Of a DNA stretch of 64,000 nucleotides, positions 25,701 to 35,503 are shown one piece after another. A program made the translations under genes and the position numbers. The DNA comes from JAJRTE01 sp964418585. GTDB lineage: Bacteria; Myxococcota_A; UBA796; JAJRTE01. The notes beneath the pieces are model-generated. The model made no database searches. It saw only the letters and a program-made list of their open reading frames with translations, and was not told the origin of the DNA. Within the stretch, counting starts at the first letter, position 1. Each line of letters begins with the position of its first letter. Where the stretch lies: positions 1 to 64,000 of the forward strand of contig CAYQMG010000007.1 of the NCBI GenBank assembly GCA_964418585.1, given 5' to 3'.

Positions 25701-28163
25701 CCTCGATGCCTGATTCCCGGCCTGGCACGGTGGACCGATGTGCCGGCCGCATTGCCGATATCGTTCGGCGGCAACGGCGTGCTGGTGGTACGCACGTTCG
25801 GCGCAGACGACGTGCGTGCCCGCCTCCTGGATGAAACCGGCCTCCTCGTGAGTGCCGGCGACGACCGCCCGGATGGCTGGAACGTCTACATGCTGGAACC
25901 TGCCCAGCCCGGTCGATACACCCTGAAACTCGAGCCGGTCGGAGTCGAATCGGCCCGGACACGGGTGTCGTTGGAAACCCTTGCGGTACGGGAGGCTCCG
26001 CCGCTGGGGATGGGGGAGGAACGTGAGGAGGCGTTGGGGGGCGAGGCCGTGATCGTGCCGCTGGAGGTGTCCGGGACCGACGGGGTGCTGGTCGTGACCA
26101 CGCGATCGGATCAGACGATCGGGTGTGCAGTGGAAGTCTTCCGGCAAGGTACCTGGAAACAGGTCGGACAGAAGATGGGTCGGTCGCCCCGGCTGGAATT
26201 CCGACTTGACCCGGCGCATGGAGCGGAGCCCTGTCGCGTGTTGCTGTGGTCCCTGGACGGGGGCGGAACGGTGGTGGTTCGGGCGGAGTCGGTCCTGCCC
26301 GCGACGCGGCCCGAGAAGGCGCTGGAGACCGGTATCCACCCCGTGTCAGAGGTGCTCCCCGGCCTGGACGTGCTGCGCGTGAGCACCTCCACACCGGGAC
26401 TGTTTCGGCTGAACGGTGCCCCTGGCGTGCGCTGGTGTCCGGGGCCGGACATGGTGTGCACGGAATCGACCCATGGCCTCGTTTCGAGTCGCGAAGGCGC
26501 CTTGTGGCTGGTCCGGGACCTGAAACCAGGGGGAGGAGGGGAGCCGGTTCAGGCTTCCCGGGTACGTCTCGGTGCTTCCGGGAGCCAGGTCGTGCAGGTG
26601 GACATTGCGCTCTCACCCGTGGCGTGCGAGGTGGTTGCCCGTGCCGGGCAATGGGTCGCCGTGGTGGGAGAGCCGAGCCAGGGAGTGGCGGGGTTGTCGC
26701 TTCAGGGGGACGCTGCCGGGTCACGATCGGAGTTGACGGCGATGGGGGTGGGGGCCCGGACCACCCTGGCGGCGGCATACAGCCGTTCCGACACCGTTTC
26801 ACTCCTCGCATGGGCGGCCGCCTCCGGGGCCTCGAGCACCGAGGTTCGGCTGAAGCGTACCCTGTTCGATCCCGCCGGTTCCGAAACTGCGGGTTGGGGG
26901 GCCGTGGAGGGCCGGATCCCCGGCGGGGGCGCTCGAGTCTACCACCTTCCGGAGGGCTCCAAGCGAATGGAACTGGCGTTGGGGCCTGACCTGGCCGCGG
27001 TGCTCGCAGTGGCCGATGAGGTATCAAGCGTGCACTGGCAGGACGGGGCGCCCTTCCGCGAGGAGGTGGAAACGAGCGCCACGGAGTTGGTCGTCCTGAA
27101 CCTCGGATCGGAGCCCGGCGTCTTCACCGCCGATTTGTTCCCGCTCGCCTTGCGGGCCATGAGTGCACCACTCCTCCTCGGGGCGCCGTGCGAGCGATAT
27201 GAAGCGCTGGAGGGCTTCGTGCGACTCCCTGTCGCCCCCGTGGAAGCAGGACAGGGCGCCCCCTGGACACTCCATGTGCGGGGTTCCGCCCGCATGGCGA
27301 CCCTGATCGGGCGCAACGGAACGGTGGCTCGAGGCCGGGACATCCCGGTACCTGAATCCGGGGGCGTCGTCGAGATCGCGCACGGACCCGGTCTGGTGCA
27401 TGCGTGGATCGACGCTCCCGGGTTCGAGGTGGAGGGCCTGTGGGGAACCGAAGCCCGGGAGGCTGCGGCTGCAGCCCCTCCGACCACCCTGGCCTTGCCG
27501 GTGACCTTGACTGTCCAGGGGGAGATCCAGAAGCTGCGCGTCGCCCCGGACCAGGCCATGGTGCTTCACCTGCGTACCAGTGCTCCAGCACTCCTCCTCG
27601 AGGCGTTCGATGGCGGCCCGGAACGGGTGGTGCCGCTGCTGGAAGGTGGAACACGTGACATCTACCTCGCCGGCGCACCCGTCACCCTGGTCCTGCGCGC
27701 CATCGGCGACTCGGACCTGTGGGGTGAGGTACAACTGGTCTCCACGCCGGTGACCCCAATCGGGGAAGGCCTGGGGCCGAGCGTGCTCCTCTCGGCCGGT
27801 GCCACCCGGTATTTCTCGTTTCGCGTGGCCGAGCCTGCCACGGTCGGGGTCGGCGTCCGCGCAGATCAGGACGTGGTCTCCTGCCGCCTGCTGGACCGGC
27901 ACGGGAACGTGATCGGGGAGGGCGTGGTGCAGCAACATGACCTTGCGCCCGATACCTATCTCCTGGCGCTTCACCTGCCCGAGGACATGGCGCCGGTGCG
28001 CGCACGCCCGGCCGTGGTGGGCGTGGCTCGACCGACGCCGGGGCCGCCTCGAGAAATCGTGGCGCGGTTCCTGCACCTTTCCTCGGACGCACCGGTGGCC
28101 ACAGAACGGGAAACACCCTCGTTCCGATGGGCAGAACAGTGGCTGCAGGGCGAGTTCAACTGA
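22740..28163 (+). CDS. Giant secreted beta-sandwich repeat protein, partner of alpha-2-macroglobulin
   Basis: The 1807-residue protein follows a GGAGGTG ribosome binding site. A hydrophobic segment at about residues 42-58 (WVLLFGWMALVIPSHGWA) looks like a signal peptide preceded by a long basic leader. The rest shows no catalytic motif I know. It repeats a beta-strand pattern ending in PG-x-Y or G-x-Y followed by alternating hydrophobic residues, at least ten times (for example RGTYKIRTVG, PGKYTVTAYGG, PGLYQVESTG, PGDYLLSVKTLG, PGRYTLKLEP). This suggests a chain of small beta-sandwich domains similar to PPC modules. It ends 15 bases before the alpha-2-macroglobulin gene, so the two are probably co-transcribed and act together in the envelope. 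Confidence 0.7.
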   Translation: MTRCCGSSRVTPGPRTAGAGKSLTTLENVRAQLPGRGGARRWVLLFGWMALVIPSHGWARDAGIDENASGPVTVRLDPDSVPAAGRHEAMFTVSRFGRYAVQVRSDQGVALEVVDPVAGPGPRQGVPGEKDGRVDLFLDRGTYKIRTVGDPSGTGQARLEVLPFREAAVSEQPVLEHGARLSSSLGDLEQRSYQLVLTAPREVVLEGAGRGLADLALWESDGWRVDAPPRCRIVEPELGRPLRSCLVTTRLAPGKYTVTAYGGPLLPWPDGDPAAAPLYLRRGVPAHGPLYRHQHRIGPFGAEYFLVSGDATYFELDIPEPANVAMRVVPCTLDTFLEAFDEEGIRTGLSTRSRVPRASISVPGLPDGQRLVVVEGEAGQPFRLAHFPMPGRLFQFEGSGARVLAAVASGTAGDEVDPTGVVIRMPRKGGSPTLMAIQGVVLEQASWYSRRFNLSRRTSLYLDVREGGVYRFQWEEGEVDHRVEPVFLTTPPGYNAPAFRRGTTTWDLNPGPHLLTMVPVNQGIVHLIVTGPGAEAEERFDPGGADSPVAGGVLFSNLTIDLEHTYALILNERPGTAVGVDVRELPARLERPLVFPAIPGADLVLPVAVTRPGTLRAETEDGRLLEVEVEGRAQEAPVQVAPGEFTVRVRSAGVAPAVCQLSLSPLPSGREQEPGAQGEGDSSLQLEEGAPVFFDLEAGASARVRLQIHTPGLYQVESTGLLATAGAIRTRTNPRLATAEANGVGRNFLLQRYLPPGDYLLSVKTLGRSAGHLGVRMTRQSPADGGSIVPGVPVRSSVPAGAAVVYQLEIEEAAVLRVHSFGRSSSFPVRIEDADGWPIHAGALTSGTEIQVQPGKYRLVLLPSPVDSRRLTLIEPVPTPPDRQGHGPHELPLAQRIHHLWTEPLGKEPRPPDVWRFQIAAETEAEVELTGEMTGTLWKVAQGDSRTEVARIHPPGRWHGRLEAGAYQLEAVNRRRDNRVPYTVAVWPRCLIPGLARWTDVPAALPISFGGNGVLVVRTFGADDVRARLLDETGLLVSAGDDRPDGWNVYMLEPAQPGRYTLKLEPVGVESARTRVSLETLAVREAPPLGMGEEREEALGGEAVIVPLEVSGTDGVLVVTTRSDQTIGCAVEVFRQGTWKQVGQKMGRSPRLEFRLDPAHGAEPCRVLLWSLDGGGTVVVRAESVLPATRPEKALETGIHPVSEVLPGLDVLRVSTSTPGLFRLNGAPGVRWCPGPDMVCTESTHGLVSSREGALWLVRDLKPGGGGEPVQASRVRLGASGSQVVQVDIALSPVACEVVARAGQWVAVVGEPSQGVAGLSLQGDAAGSRSELTAMGVGARTTLAAAYSRSDTVSLLAWAAASGASSTEVRLKRTLFDPAGSETAGWGAVEGRIPGGGARVYHLPEGSKRMELALGPDLAAVLAVADEVSSVHWQDGAPFREEVETSATELVVLNLGSEPGVFTADLFPLALRAMSAPLLLGAPCERYEALEGFVRLPVAPVEAGQGAPWTLHVRGSARMATLIGRNGTVARGRDIPVPESGGVVEIAHGPGLVHAWIDAPGFEVEGLWGTEAREAAAAAPPTTLALPVTLTVQGEIQKLRVAPDQAMVLHLRTSAPALLLEAFDGGPERVVPLLEGGTRDIYLAGAPVTLVLRAIGDSDLWGEVQLVSTPVTPIGEGLGPSVLLSAGATRYFSFRVAEPATVGVGVRADQDVVSCRLLDRHGNVIGEGVVQQHDLAPDTYLLALHLPEDMAPVRARPAVVGVARPTPGPPREIVARFLHLSSDAPVATERETPSFRWAEQWLQGEFN

Positions 28164-28178
28164 TACGGGGATGACATC

Positions 28179-31100
28179 ATGAGACCTCGGACGCGCGGAA
28201 GGGAAATCCACAGACGATGGCGGTACCGGGCGGCAATGGCAGCCATCCTGCTACTCACTCCCTTGCTCGGCCATTCCGAGTCCCGCCCGGGTGGACTGGC
28301 GGAGTATGCGGTCAAGCGTCCACAAGGGGCTCGAGGCACCGTGGTGGTGCCAGACACCTTCCTTCGAAGATGGGACGCCCTCACCGTGTTTTTCCCACGG
28401 TCCACCGGGCCGGACGGGCACGACATCCCCGAGGACCATCCCGAGGCGTTCGTCCGCATGACCCCGCCTCATCCCGGCGCCTGGACCTGGTTGGACGACC
28501 GTACCCTCCAGTTCCGGCCGGCGGACCCCTGGCCCCCTCTCGTCACCTACCGGCTCGAGGTCGAGGACGAATCCTTCCGCCTCGATACACTGATGGAGGC
28601 GCCGGTCGAGACGATACCGGCGAACAACGAGACCGACCTGGTCGGCGTGGACTCGCTCACCCTCACGTTCGAAGACCCGATCGACCCGGAAGCCCTGGCG
28701 CGCATGATCGATATCGAGCTGCGTCCCCTGCCTGGCGTGGACGCCCGCGACACGCGCCGCCTGACCCGGGAGGATTTCCGGGTAAAGGCCCTGGAGCGGG
28801 CCGACCCCACGGCCCCCGCCTCCTACCTCGTGTCCTTGAACACTCCGGTACCGGAGGCGACTCGAGTCCTGGTGTCGTTCCGGTTGGCCCGCAAGGACTC
28901 GGGTGGCGCGTTTTCGCAGTTCACCTTCAGCACGGCGGCCCGGTTCCATGTCCAGGGACTGGCCTGCGGCGCCGAGCGCCTCCCCGTGGGAATCGGCGGC
29001 GCCCGCTTCGCTCCATCCCAGGCGCTGCAATGCTCATCCAACGGGGCTGCAATCCGCATCCTCTTCTCCGCCCCGGTTTCCACGGTGGACCCACTGGTGG
29101 CCCGCCGGTTCGTCCGGATCGATCCGCCGGTGGACAACCTGTCTGTCCAGACCCGAGATGCCGAGTTGCTCGTGCACGGGGACTTCCTCCCGGACCGCCT
29201 GTATCGGGTGCGGCTCGTCCAGGCGGACATCGTGGACGCGCGTGGTCGTGCACTGCATGTGGGCGGCGAGGTGGAGGCCTACCTGGCCTTTCCGGGGACC
29301 AGTCCGTTCTTGAAATGGGGAGCGGCCCAGGGCGTGGTGGAACGGTTCGGACCCAAAATGGTTCCACTGGAGGGCGTGGGCCACGCGCGGGCCGACCTGC
29401 GAATCTACCCGATTCCCCCACTGGACCGCTCGTTCTGGCCGTTTCCAGACACCCCGGTGGTGGTGGACGAGTCCTTGAGGCCGCCCGGGCCGGGTGAGGA
29501 ACCACCCCCCTTCACCGATCCTCGAGCACGTGTTTCCCCGGAAGCCCTTGCCGGGTTCATCGCCTCCTTGGGAGCCCCGCCCGTCTCGGAGTTGGTGGAC
29601 CTTCATCCACTTGGCCGGGGTGAGCACCCCCGGTTCGGGCTGGATCTCGCGCCCTACCTGGAAAAAGTCGACGGCAAAAACGCTCCCGGGACCTATCTTG
29701 TCGGGCTGAGGCGGCTGGACGCCGGGACCGAGCGGGCCTGGATCCGCATCCAGGTCACCGACCTGGCACTCTCTACCTGGGAAGAAACCACCTCGATCCA
29801 GTTCCTGGTCACCTCGTTGTCCACTGGAGACCCGGTGCGTTCGGCCGAGATCACCCTCGAGGGCGCACGCACCAACGCGGCGGGAGAGCCGGAATGGGCG
29901 ATCCTGGGCCGGATGGTCACCGACCGGCACGGGCGCAGTGCGTTCCAGGCCCCCGGACCGGAACGGGGTGCCCGGATCGCGCGTATCGTCGTGCGAAAGG
30001 GGGACGACATCCTGGTGCTGGATCCGGCCCGCGCTCCGGATGGATACCGCGATGGCCACTGGTTCGAAAGCGAATCCCCCTGGCTCCAGTGGGCGTTCAT
30101 GGACCTGGACCGGCGCGCGGAAACACCTCGAGTTCTGTGCCACGTGTTCAGTGAGCGCCCGGTGTATCGGCCGGATGAACCGGTGCACATCAAGGGGTAC
30201 GTGCGGAAGCGCGCCGGAGGGCGGCTCTCCATCGTGCGGCCCGATGCGTCCCTCCAGATCGAAGGACCCGGGAACTCCGAGTGGGAGTATGGACTCTACG
30301 TGACCGAGGCTGGCAGCTTCTATTTCCTGTTCGACGAAGCGGAACTCCCCCCGGGAGCCTACGTGGGCTTCGTCCAGGTGGAAGATCCCTCCGGTCCGCC
30401 CCGAACATGCGGCCGGTTTTCGTTCCAAAAGGAAGACTACCGCATTCCCCGCTTCGAGGTCCGGTTGCACGGCCCGGACCAGGTCCCACTCGACCGCCCC
30501 TTCCAGGTGTCGTTGACGAGCACCTATTATGCCGGTGGCCCGGTGGCCGGTCGTCCAATCCGGTGGCGCGTCACCCAGTACCCCTACACGTTCGAACCCC
30601 CGAAACTTCCAGGATTCCGCTACTCTTCGGACGGGAGGTTCTCCTCGATACGCCGATTCGAATCCACACCCCAGCTCGTGCGGGAAGACGCCACCGACGC
30701 ACAAGGCGCAGCACGGATACACCTCGACCCCACCATCGAGCCCACGGCCCAGCCCCGTACCTACGTGGTGGAGGCCACGGTGACCGGCGAGGACGATCAG
30801 ACGGTCACGGCCACGCGCCAGGTGGTGGCGCTCCCCCCCTTCGTCCTCGGAGTCCGGGCGCCAAGGTTCGTTCCGGATGGCAACCGCGTAACCCCCGAGA
30901 TCATCATGATGGGATACGATGGCCGCATCATCCCAGACCGGCAGGTCGTCGTCCGGCTCATCAGCCGGCAATGGCATTCCCACCTGCAAACCGGGGACTT
31001 CACCGACGGGATCGCCCGGTACATCACCGACGTGGTGGATACCCAGGTGTCGGAAACCCTGGTCATCACCGGGCGCGAACCGGTCCCGGTGGCAATCGAC

Positions 31101-34034
31101 ATTCCCCGTTCCGGGGTCTATCTGGTCGAGGTGGAGGCCCGGGACGCCCTGGGCCGCGCCCAGGTGGTGGCCGTGGATTTCTACGCGGGAGGGGGAGAAC
31201 CGGTCGCATGGGAGAAGCCGGAGCAGCGCGTGTTCACGGTGTCGCCCGACAAGGAACGGTATGACCCGGGAGACACCGCCCACCTGGTCCTCCAGAGCCC
31301 GTTCCAGGAAGCCCGGGCGGTCGTGGTGGTGGAGGCCCCGGAGCACAACATGTACCTCGAGGTGCCCATCAAGGGCGGCGCCGCCACGGTGGACGTGCCC
31401 ATCGAGGGACGGTTCGCGCCGAGAATTCCCGTGCACGTGGTGGCCATGCGGGGCCGGGTCCCTGCGCCTCCGCCTTCCCTGCAAGGGTTGACCGACCTGG
31501 GGAAGCCCGCCACCGTGGCGGCCACCACCTGGCTCGAAATCGCACCTCGTGACAACATGCTGGACGTGCAGCTCGAGTATCCCGAGCGCGCGCAACCTGG
31601 GGAGATCCTGCCCATCACCATTCGACTCGCCGATCCGGATGGACACCCGCTCCCAGGCGAGGTCACCCTGTGGCTGGTGGACCAGGCGGTGCTCGCGTTG
31701 GGCAAGGAACACAGGCTCGATCCGATTCCGGATTTCGTGATTCCTGCCCCCTCGCGACTGATCTACCGGGATACACGGGAGTTCCCCTTCGGATTCCTCC
31801 CGGTGGCCGAGGCCCCCGGAGGCGGCGAGGGGGAGCAGGAGTTGCTTGCCGGCCTGGACAAGGTCACCGTGCGCCGCAACTTCTGTCCCATTCCCTACTA
31901 TCAACCCGAAATCCGGGTCGGCCCCGACGGGATCGCCACGGTCCGGGTCAAACTCACCGATGACCTCACCAATTTCAAGATCCGCGCCAAGGCCGTCAGC
32001 GGCGACGAGCGCTTCGGTGTCGCCACCGGAATGGTCTCGGTTCGCCTCCCCGTGCTGGTCCAGCCCTCCTTGCCCCGCTTCGTTCGCCCGGGTGATACCT
32101 TCTCCGCCGAGGCCCTGGTGCGCGTGGTGGAAGGCCCGGCCGGCGAGGCTCGAGCACGGTTGGACGTGGAAGGCGTCGCCCTCGAGGACCGAGCGGCCCG
32201 AACGCTCACCCTGGACCGAGACGCTCCGGTCCGGGTGGCCTACCCGGTGAAGGTGCCGGTCGCCGTCTCAGAACGCGAAGTGGAGGCTGGTCCCCGGGAA
32301 GTCCAGTTCCGACTCACCGTTCAGCGAACCGCAGACGGGGCCGGAGACGGCTTCGAGGTCCGGCTGCCCCTCCGGGACGACCGGAAGCCGGTGGTGCGTC
32401 GATCCATCGCGAACCTGACTCAGGGCCGCACGCTCGAGGTGGACGCCCTCCCGGACAATATCCGGACGGGGAGTGTTCGGCGGCAGGTTTTCGTCTCGAA
32501 CCGTCCGGTCCTTGTGGCCCTGGCGGACGGCCTGGATTTCCTCCTCACCTATCCCTACGGGTGCACCGAACAGAAGATCAGCCGGGCTCGAGCCATCCTG
32601 GCCACCCGCGCGTTCCGCACTGCGCTTTTCCTGGACGCGCCCGAATCCGAACTCGACGACGCGGTGACTGCCACCATCGACGCGATCGGCAACGCGGTGG
32701 ACGAGCGCGGCCTGGTCGCCTACTGGCAGGGGGGCGAGGGCTACGTGTCTCTCACCGCATGGGCGTTCGATTTCCTGCTGGCCGCGGAGGCGGATGGATA
32801 TTCGGTGGACCCGGACCTGCGCCACACGTTGAAGCGCGCGCTGCGCCGGGCCCTGCGTTCCGACTTCACCGGCCTGATCGACGGCGCCGCCGCGGGAGAA
32901 CGCACCATGGCCCTGCTGGCTTTGGCCCGGAGCGGGGACCTGGACCCCGGGTATGCCGCAGAGCTGGCGCGCCGGGCCACCTACCTCGACCAGGAGTCCA
33001 GGGCACGGGTCGCCCTCGCCTTCGCGCTCGGAGGTCGAGGCCATGAATCCGTGGCACGGTCGCTCGCCGCGCAACTCTGGGACGGCCTCGTCATCACACT
33101 CCACCAGGGACAGGAGGTCTATCAGGGCCTTCAGACCGGGATCGATACCTACGCGGACATGATTCTCCCTTCCGAGGCCCGAACCCTCGCCCTGACCACT
33201 CGAGCCATCGCTCGCTACCAGCCCGAGAATCCTCGCCTTTCACTCCTGGTCAACGCACTTGTGAAGCTCGGAGAAAACGGCGGCTGGGGCTCCACCAACG
33301 CCAACGCCGCTGCCATGGAAGCCCTGGCCGATTTGCTTCACCCCCCGTTGGCCGGTCAGACGCAGGCCCGGATCACCGTCCAGGTCGGGGACCTCTCCCA
33401 ATCCCTCGAGGTCTCACCAGAAACACCATCGGCGGCCACCATCTTGACCGAGCCCGGGGCACTCCAGGTCCGTCTCCAAACCCAGAAACCGGAAGATCGG
33501 ATCGTGGCACGGGTGACCGACCGGTATGTGCCCGGCGGCGATGGGGCCTGGGTGGACGCCGACTCCCGTGGCTTCGTGGTCACCCGGGAACTGCTGACCG
33601 TGGTGCCCGGAGGCGCACCACCGGTGCAACACCCTCTGACCGGACCAGGACTCACCGTCCGGTTCGACTCCGGGGACGTGGTGGAGGACCATGTCCAGGT
33701 CGTGAACCCCGCCGACCGGCACCACGTGGCCATCATCGTCCCCCTGGCAGCCGGTCTCGAGCCGCTCAACCCGGCCCTCGCCACCGCCCCCCCCGAGGCA
33801 AAGCCCAGCCGACCGCCAACGCTGGAACCGACCTACCTGGCCATGGAGGACGACCAGGTGGGATTCTACTACGAGACGCTCCCAAAGGGCGTGTACGACC
33901 TCCGGTTCCGAACTCGAGCCGTGGTGCCGGGGCGGTTCGTGCAACCCTCGGCCACGGCCGAGATGATGTACCATACCGCCGTTTGGGGCCGCTCTCCGGC
34001 CGCCCGGATCGAGGTCGAACGTCCTCCGGAGTAG
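28179..34034 (+). CDS. Bacterial alpha-2-macroglobulin with thiolester motif
   Basis: The 1951-residue protein has a signal peptide (AAMAAILLLTPLLGHS) without a lipobox, so it is probably soluble in the periplasm or secreted, unlike the lipid-anchored Escherichia coli protein. Macroglobulin domains are recognisable by YRPDEPVHIKGYVRKR, the LWLVDQAVLAL segment and the central A2M block from PEIRVGPDGIATVRV to LTNFKIRAKAVSGDERFG. The thiolester motif GCTEQ is intact with Cys 1462. The following region is the alpha-helical thiolester domain. Such proteins trap proteases covalently. The usual partner gene pbpC is absent, and the 1807-residue protein upstream takes its place. Confidence 0.93.
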   Translation: MRPRTRGREIHRRWRYRAAMAAILLLTPLLGHSESRPGGLAEYAVKRPQGARGTVVVPDTFLRRWDALTVFFPRSTGPDGHDIPEDHPEAFVRMTPPHPGAWTWLDDRTLQFRPADPWPPLVTYRLEVEDESFRLDTLMEAPVETIPANNETDLVGVDSLTLTFEDPIDPEALARMIDIELRPLPGVDARDTRRLTREDFRVKALERADPTAPASYLVSLNTPVPEATRVLVSFRLARKDSGGAFSQFTFSTAARFHVQGLACGAERLPVGIGGARFAPSQALQCSSNGAAIRILFSAPVSTVDPLVARRFVRIDPPVDNLSVQTRDAELLVHGDFLPDRLYRVRLVQADIVDARGRALHVGGEVEAYLAFPGTSPFLKWGAAQGVVERFGPKMVPLEGVGHARADLRIYPIPPLDRSFWPFPDTPVVVDESLRPPGPGEEPPPFTDPRARVSPEALAGFIASLGAPPVSELVDLHPLGRGEHPRFGLDLAPYLEKVDGKNAPGTYLVGLRRLDAGTERAWIRIQVTDLALSTWEETTSIQFLVTSLSTGDPVRSAEITLEGARTNAAGEPEWAILGRMVTDRHGRSAFQAPGPERGARIARIVVRKGDDILVLDPARAPDGYRDGHWFESESPWLQWAFMDLDRRAETPRVLCHVFSERPVYRPDEPVHIKGYVRKRAGGRLSIVRPDASLQIEGPGNSEWEYGLYVTEAGSFYFLFDEAELPPGAYVGFVQVEDPSGPPRTCGRFSFQKEDYRIPRFEVRLHGPDQVPLDRPFQVSLTSTYYAGGPVAGRPIRWRVTQYPYTFEPPKLPGFRYSSDGRFSSIRRFESTPQLVREDATDAQGAARIHLDPTIEPTAQPRTYVVEATVTGEDDQTVTATRQVVALPPFVLGVRAPRFVPDGNRVTPEIIMMGYDGRIIPDRQVVVRLISRQWHSHLQTGDFTDGIARYITDVVDTQVSETLVITGREPVPVAIDIPRSGVYLVEVEARDALGRAQVVAVDFYAGGGEPVAWEKPEQRVFTVSPDKERYDPGDTAHLVLQSPFQEARAVVVVEAPEHNMYLEVPIKGGAATVDVPIEGRFAPRIPVHVVAMRGRVPAPPPSLQGLTDLGKPATVAATTWLEIAPRDNMLDVQLEYPERAQPGEILPITIRLADPDGHPLPGEVTLWLVDQAVLALGKEHRLDPIPDFVIPAPSRLIYRDTREFPFGFLPVAEAPGGGEGEQELLAGLDKVTVRRNFCPIPYYQPEIRVGPDGIATVRVKLTDDLTNFKIRAKAVSGDERFGVATGMVSVRLPVLVQPSLPRFVRPGDTFSAEALVRVVEGPAGEARARLDVEGVALEDRAARTLTLDRDAPVRVAYPVKVPVAVSEREVEAGPREVQFRLTVQRTADGAGDGFEVRLPLRDDRKPVVRRSIANLTQGRTLEVDALPDNIRTGSVRRQVFVSNRPVLVALADGLDFLLTYPYGCTEQKISRARAILATRAFRTALFLDAPESELDDAVTATIDAIGNAVDERGLVAYWQGGEGYVSLTAWAFDFLLAAEADGYSVDPDLRHTLKRALRRALRSDFTGLIDGAAAGERTMALLALARSGDLDPGYAAELARRATYLDQESRARVALAFALGGRGHESVARSLAAQLWDGLVITLHQGQEVYQGLQTGIDTYADMILPSEARTLALTTRAIARYQPENPRLSLLVNALVKLGENGGWGSTNANAAAMEALADLLHPPLAGQTQARITVQVGDLSQSLEVSPETPSAATILTEPGALQVRLQTQKPEDRIVARVTDRYVPGGDGAWVDADSRGFVVTRELLTVVPGGAPPVQHPLTGPGLTVRFDSGDVVEDHVQVVNPADRHHVAIIVPLAAGLEPLNPALATAPPEAKPSRPPTLEPTYLAMEDDQVGFYYETLPKGVYDLRFRTRAVVPGRFVQPSATAEMMYHTAVWGRSPAARIEVERPPE

Positions 34035-34120
34035 GCGAACTTCTCCCCGGTGCGGCGGCCAGGAAAAAACCGCGAGGGGCTCCCACACACTTTCCAGGAA
34101 GCGTGCATGGACTTTTGGGG

Positions 34121-34149
34121 TTGCACCTCGGGCCGCTATTCTGTAAAAG
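34121..34149 (+). promoter_or_regulatory. candidate promoter for the pduS/pduT-like pair
   Basis: TTGCAC (34121-34126) and TAAAAG (34144-34149) are 17 bases apart, four of six matches each, about 32 bases before the ATG at 34181. It suggests the pair is transcribed apart from the A2M operon. Confidence 0.45.
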
Positions 34150-34180
34150 AAATCCACAGCTACACACGGAGCACGAGTTC

Positions 34181-35503
34181 ATGTCTCTTGTCGATATCGT
34201 TCGTGATGCCGGCATCATCGGGTGCGGCGGTGCAGGATTCCCGACGCATGTGAAGATCGATGCCCAGGTGGACCTCGTCCTGGCCAACGGCGCCGAATGT
34301 GAACCCTTGTTGGCGTCGGACCAGCGGGTGATGGAGCACTATGCAGACGAGGTTCTGGAGGGGGTGCTCCTGGTCATGTCTCATGTCGGCGCTCCTCACG
34401 GCATGATCGGCGTGAAGGAGCACTACCACCGTGCGGTTGCTGCCCTCAGGGACCAGGTGGACGGGCGCGGCAACGTCGAACTCGGGCTGATGGGCAACTA
34501 CTACCCGGCCGGTGACGAGCACATCCTGCTGGCGGATCTGACCGGCCGGATCGTCCCGGAGGGGGGCATCCCCCTGAACGTCGGCGCGGTGGTGAGCAAC
34601 GTTCTCACCATGGTCCAGATCGCCCGGGCGGCTCGAGGCCGGGTGGTGACCGAACGGGTCGTGACCCTGGTGGGAGAGGTGTCCGAACCGCAGGTGGTGA
34701 TCGCACCCATCGGGACCCCGGTCCTGGACTTGCTCTTGCGTGCCGGGCCTCGAATTCCCCTGGAGGATCTGGTCATCATCGATGGTGGACCCATGATGGG
34801 ACGGATTGTGGATACCACCGCGTCCGTGAACAAGACCACCAGTGGATATATCTTCCTGCCCAAGGACCACCCCCTGGTGCAGTACAAGCAGTTGCCCATG
34901 GAGGCGATGGTGCGGCGGAGCGTGGCAGCCTGCTGTCAGTGCCGCTATTGCACCGACGCCTGCTCCCGGTACATGCAGGGGCACCACATCGAGCCCCACC
35001 TGGTGATGCGCACCCTGGCTTACAAGCTGAGTGAACCCACCTCGGCCATGACCGCGGCGTTCCTTTGCTCTCAGTGCGGACTGTGCGAGTTCGCCTGTCC
35101 CATGAACCTCAGTCCCAGGCGCGCCTTCGCCGAAATCCTGTCTCGACTGCGCGCCGCCGGGGTGAAGAACCCGCACCACCATGCACCGAAACAACTGCAC
35201 GAGTTCAATCGATACCGGAAGATCGGCAAGGACAGGATCACGCGTCGGTATCAGCTCAAGCATTACGAGCACCCCGACCTCCCGCTGTTGCGAATGGACG
35301 ACCCTCCGCAGGTCTCCATTTCCCTCGTGCAGCAGACCGGGGCCCCCTCCGAGCCGGTCGTCCGGAAGGGAGAAACCGTGACCAGGGGCCAGTTGATCGC
35401 ACGGATCCCCTCCGGCCAACTGGGCGCAAATCACCATGCATCGATTTCCGGCCAGGTGCTGGACGTCACGCGTGACCGCATTGTCATCAGGGGTGGACGA
35501 TGA
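34181..35503 (+). CDS. PduS/RnfC-like flavin and iron-sulfur oxidoreductase
   Basis: The protein is 440 residues from the ATG at 34181, which has GGAG upstream. The N-terminal part matches the RnfC/NuoF-like flavin domain (GIIGCGGAGFPTHVK, ANGAECEPLL, KEHYHRAVAAL). A SLBB-like region is followed by two four-cysteine 4Fe-4S motifs, CCQCRYCTDAC and CSQCGLCEFACP. A C-terminal hairpin-like segment (KGETVTRGQLIARIP) ends it. This layout is that of PduS, the microcompartment-associated cobalamin reductase, rather than membrane RnfC alone. It overlaps the PduT-like gene by four bases (ATGA). No Rnf or Pdu genes are otherwise present, so substrate and partner are open. Confidence 0.85.
   Translation: MSLVDIVRDAGIIGCGGAGFPTHVKIDAQVDLVLANGAECEPLLASDQRVMEHYADEVLEGVLLVMSHVGAPHGMIGVKEHYHRAVAALRDQVDGRGNVELGLMGNYYPAGDEHILLADLTGRIVPEGGIPLNVGAVVSNVLTMVQIARAARGRVVTERVVTLVGEVSEPQVVIAPIGTPVLDLLLRAGPRIPLEDLVIIDGGPMMGRIVDTTASVNKTTSGYIFLPKDHPLVQYKQLPMEAMVRRSVAACCQCRYCTDACSRYMQGHHIEPHLVMRTLAYKLSEPTSAMTAAFLCSQCGLCEFACPMNLSPRRAFAEILSRLRAAGVKNPHHHAPKQLHEFNRYRKIGKDRITRRYQLKHYEHPDLPLLRMDDPPQVSISLVQQTGAPSEPVVRKGETVTRGQLIARIPSGQLGANHHASISGQVLDVTRDRIVIRGGR

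Noticed and set aside
29034..31904. A 956-residue minus-strand open frame inside the alpha-2-macroglobulin gene.
   Set aside because: The plus-strand protein has strong family motifs throughout; this frame is a composition artefact.
28179..34034. The A2M gene as the usual lipoprotein paired with pbpC.
   Set aside because: There is no lipobox cysteine after the signal segment, and no penicillin-binding protein lies on either side.
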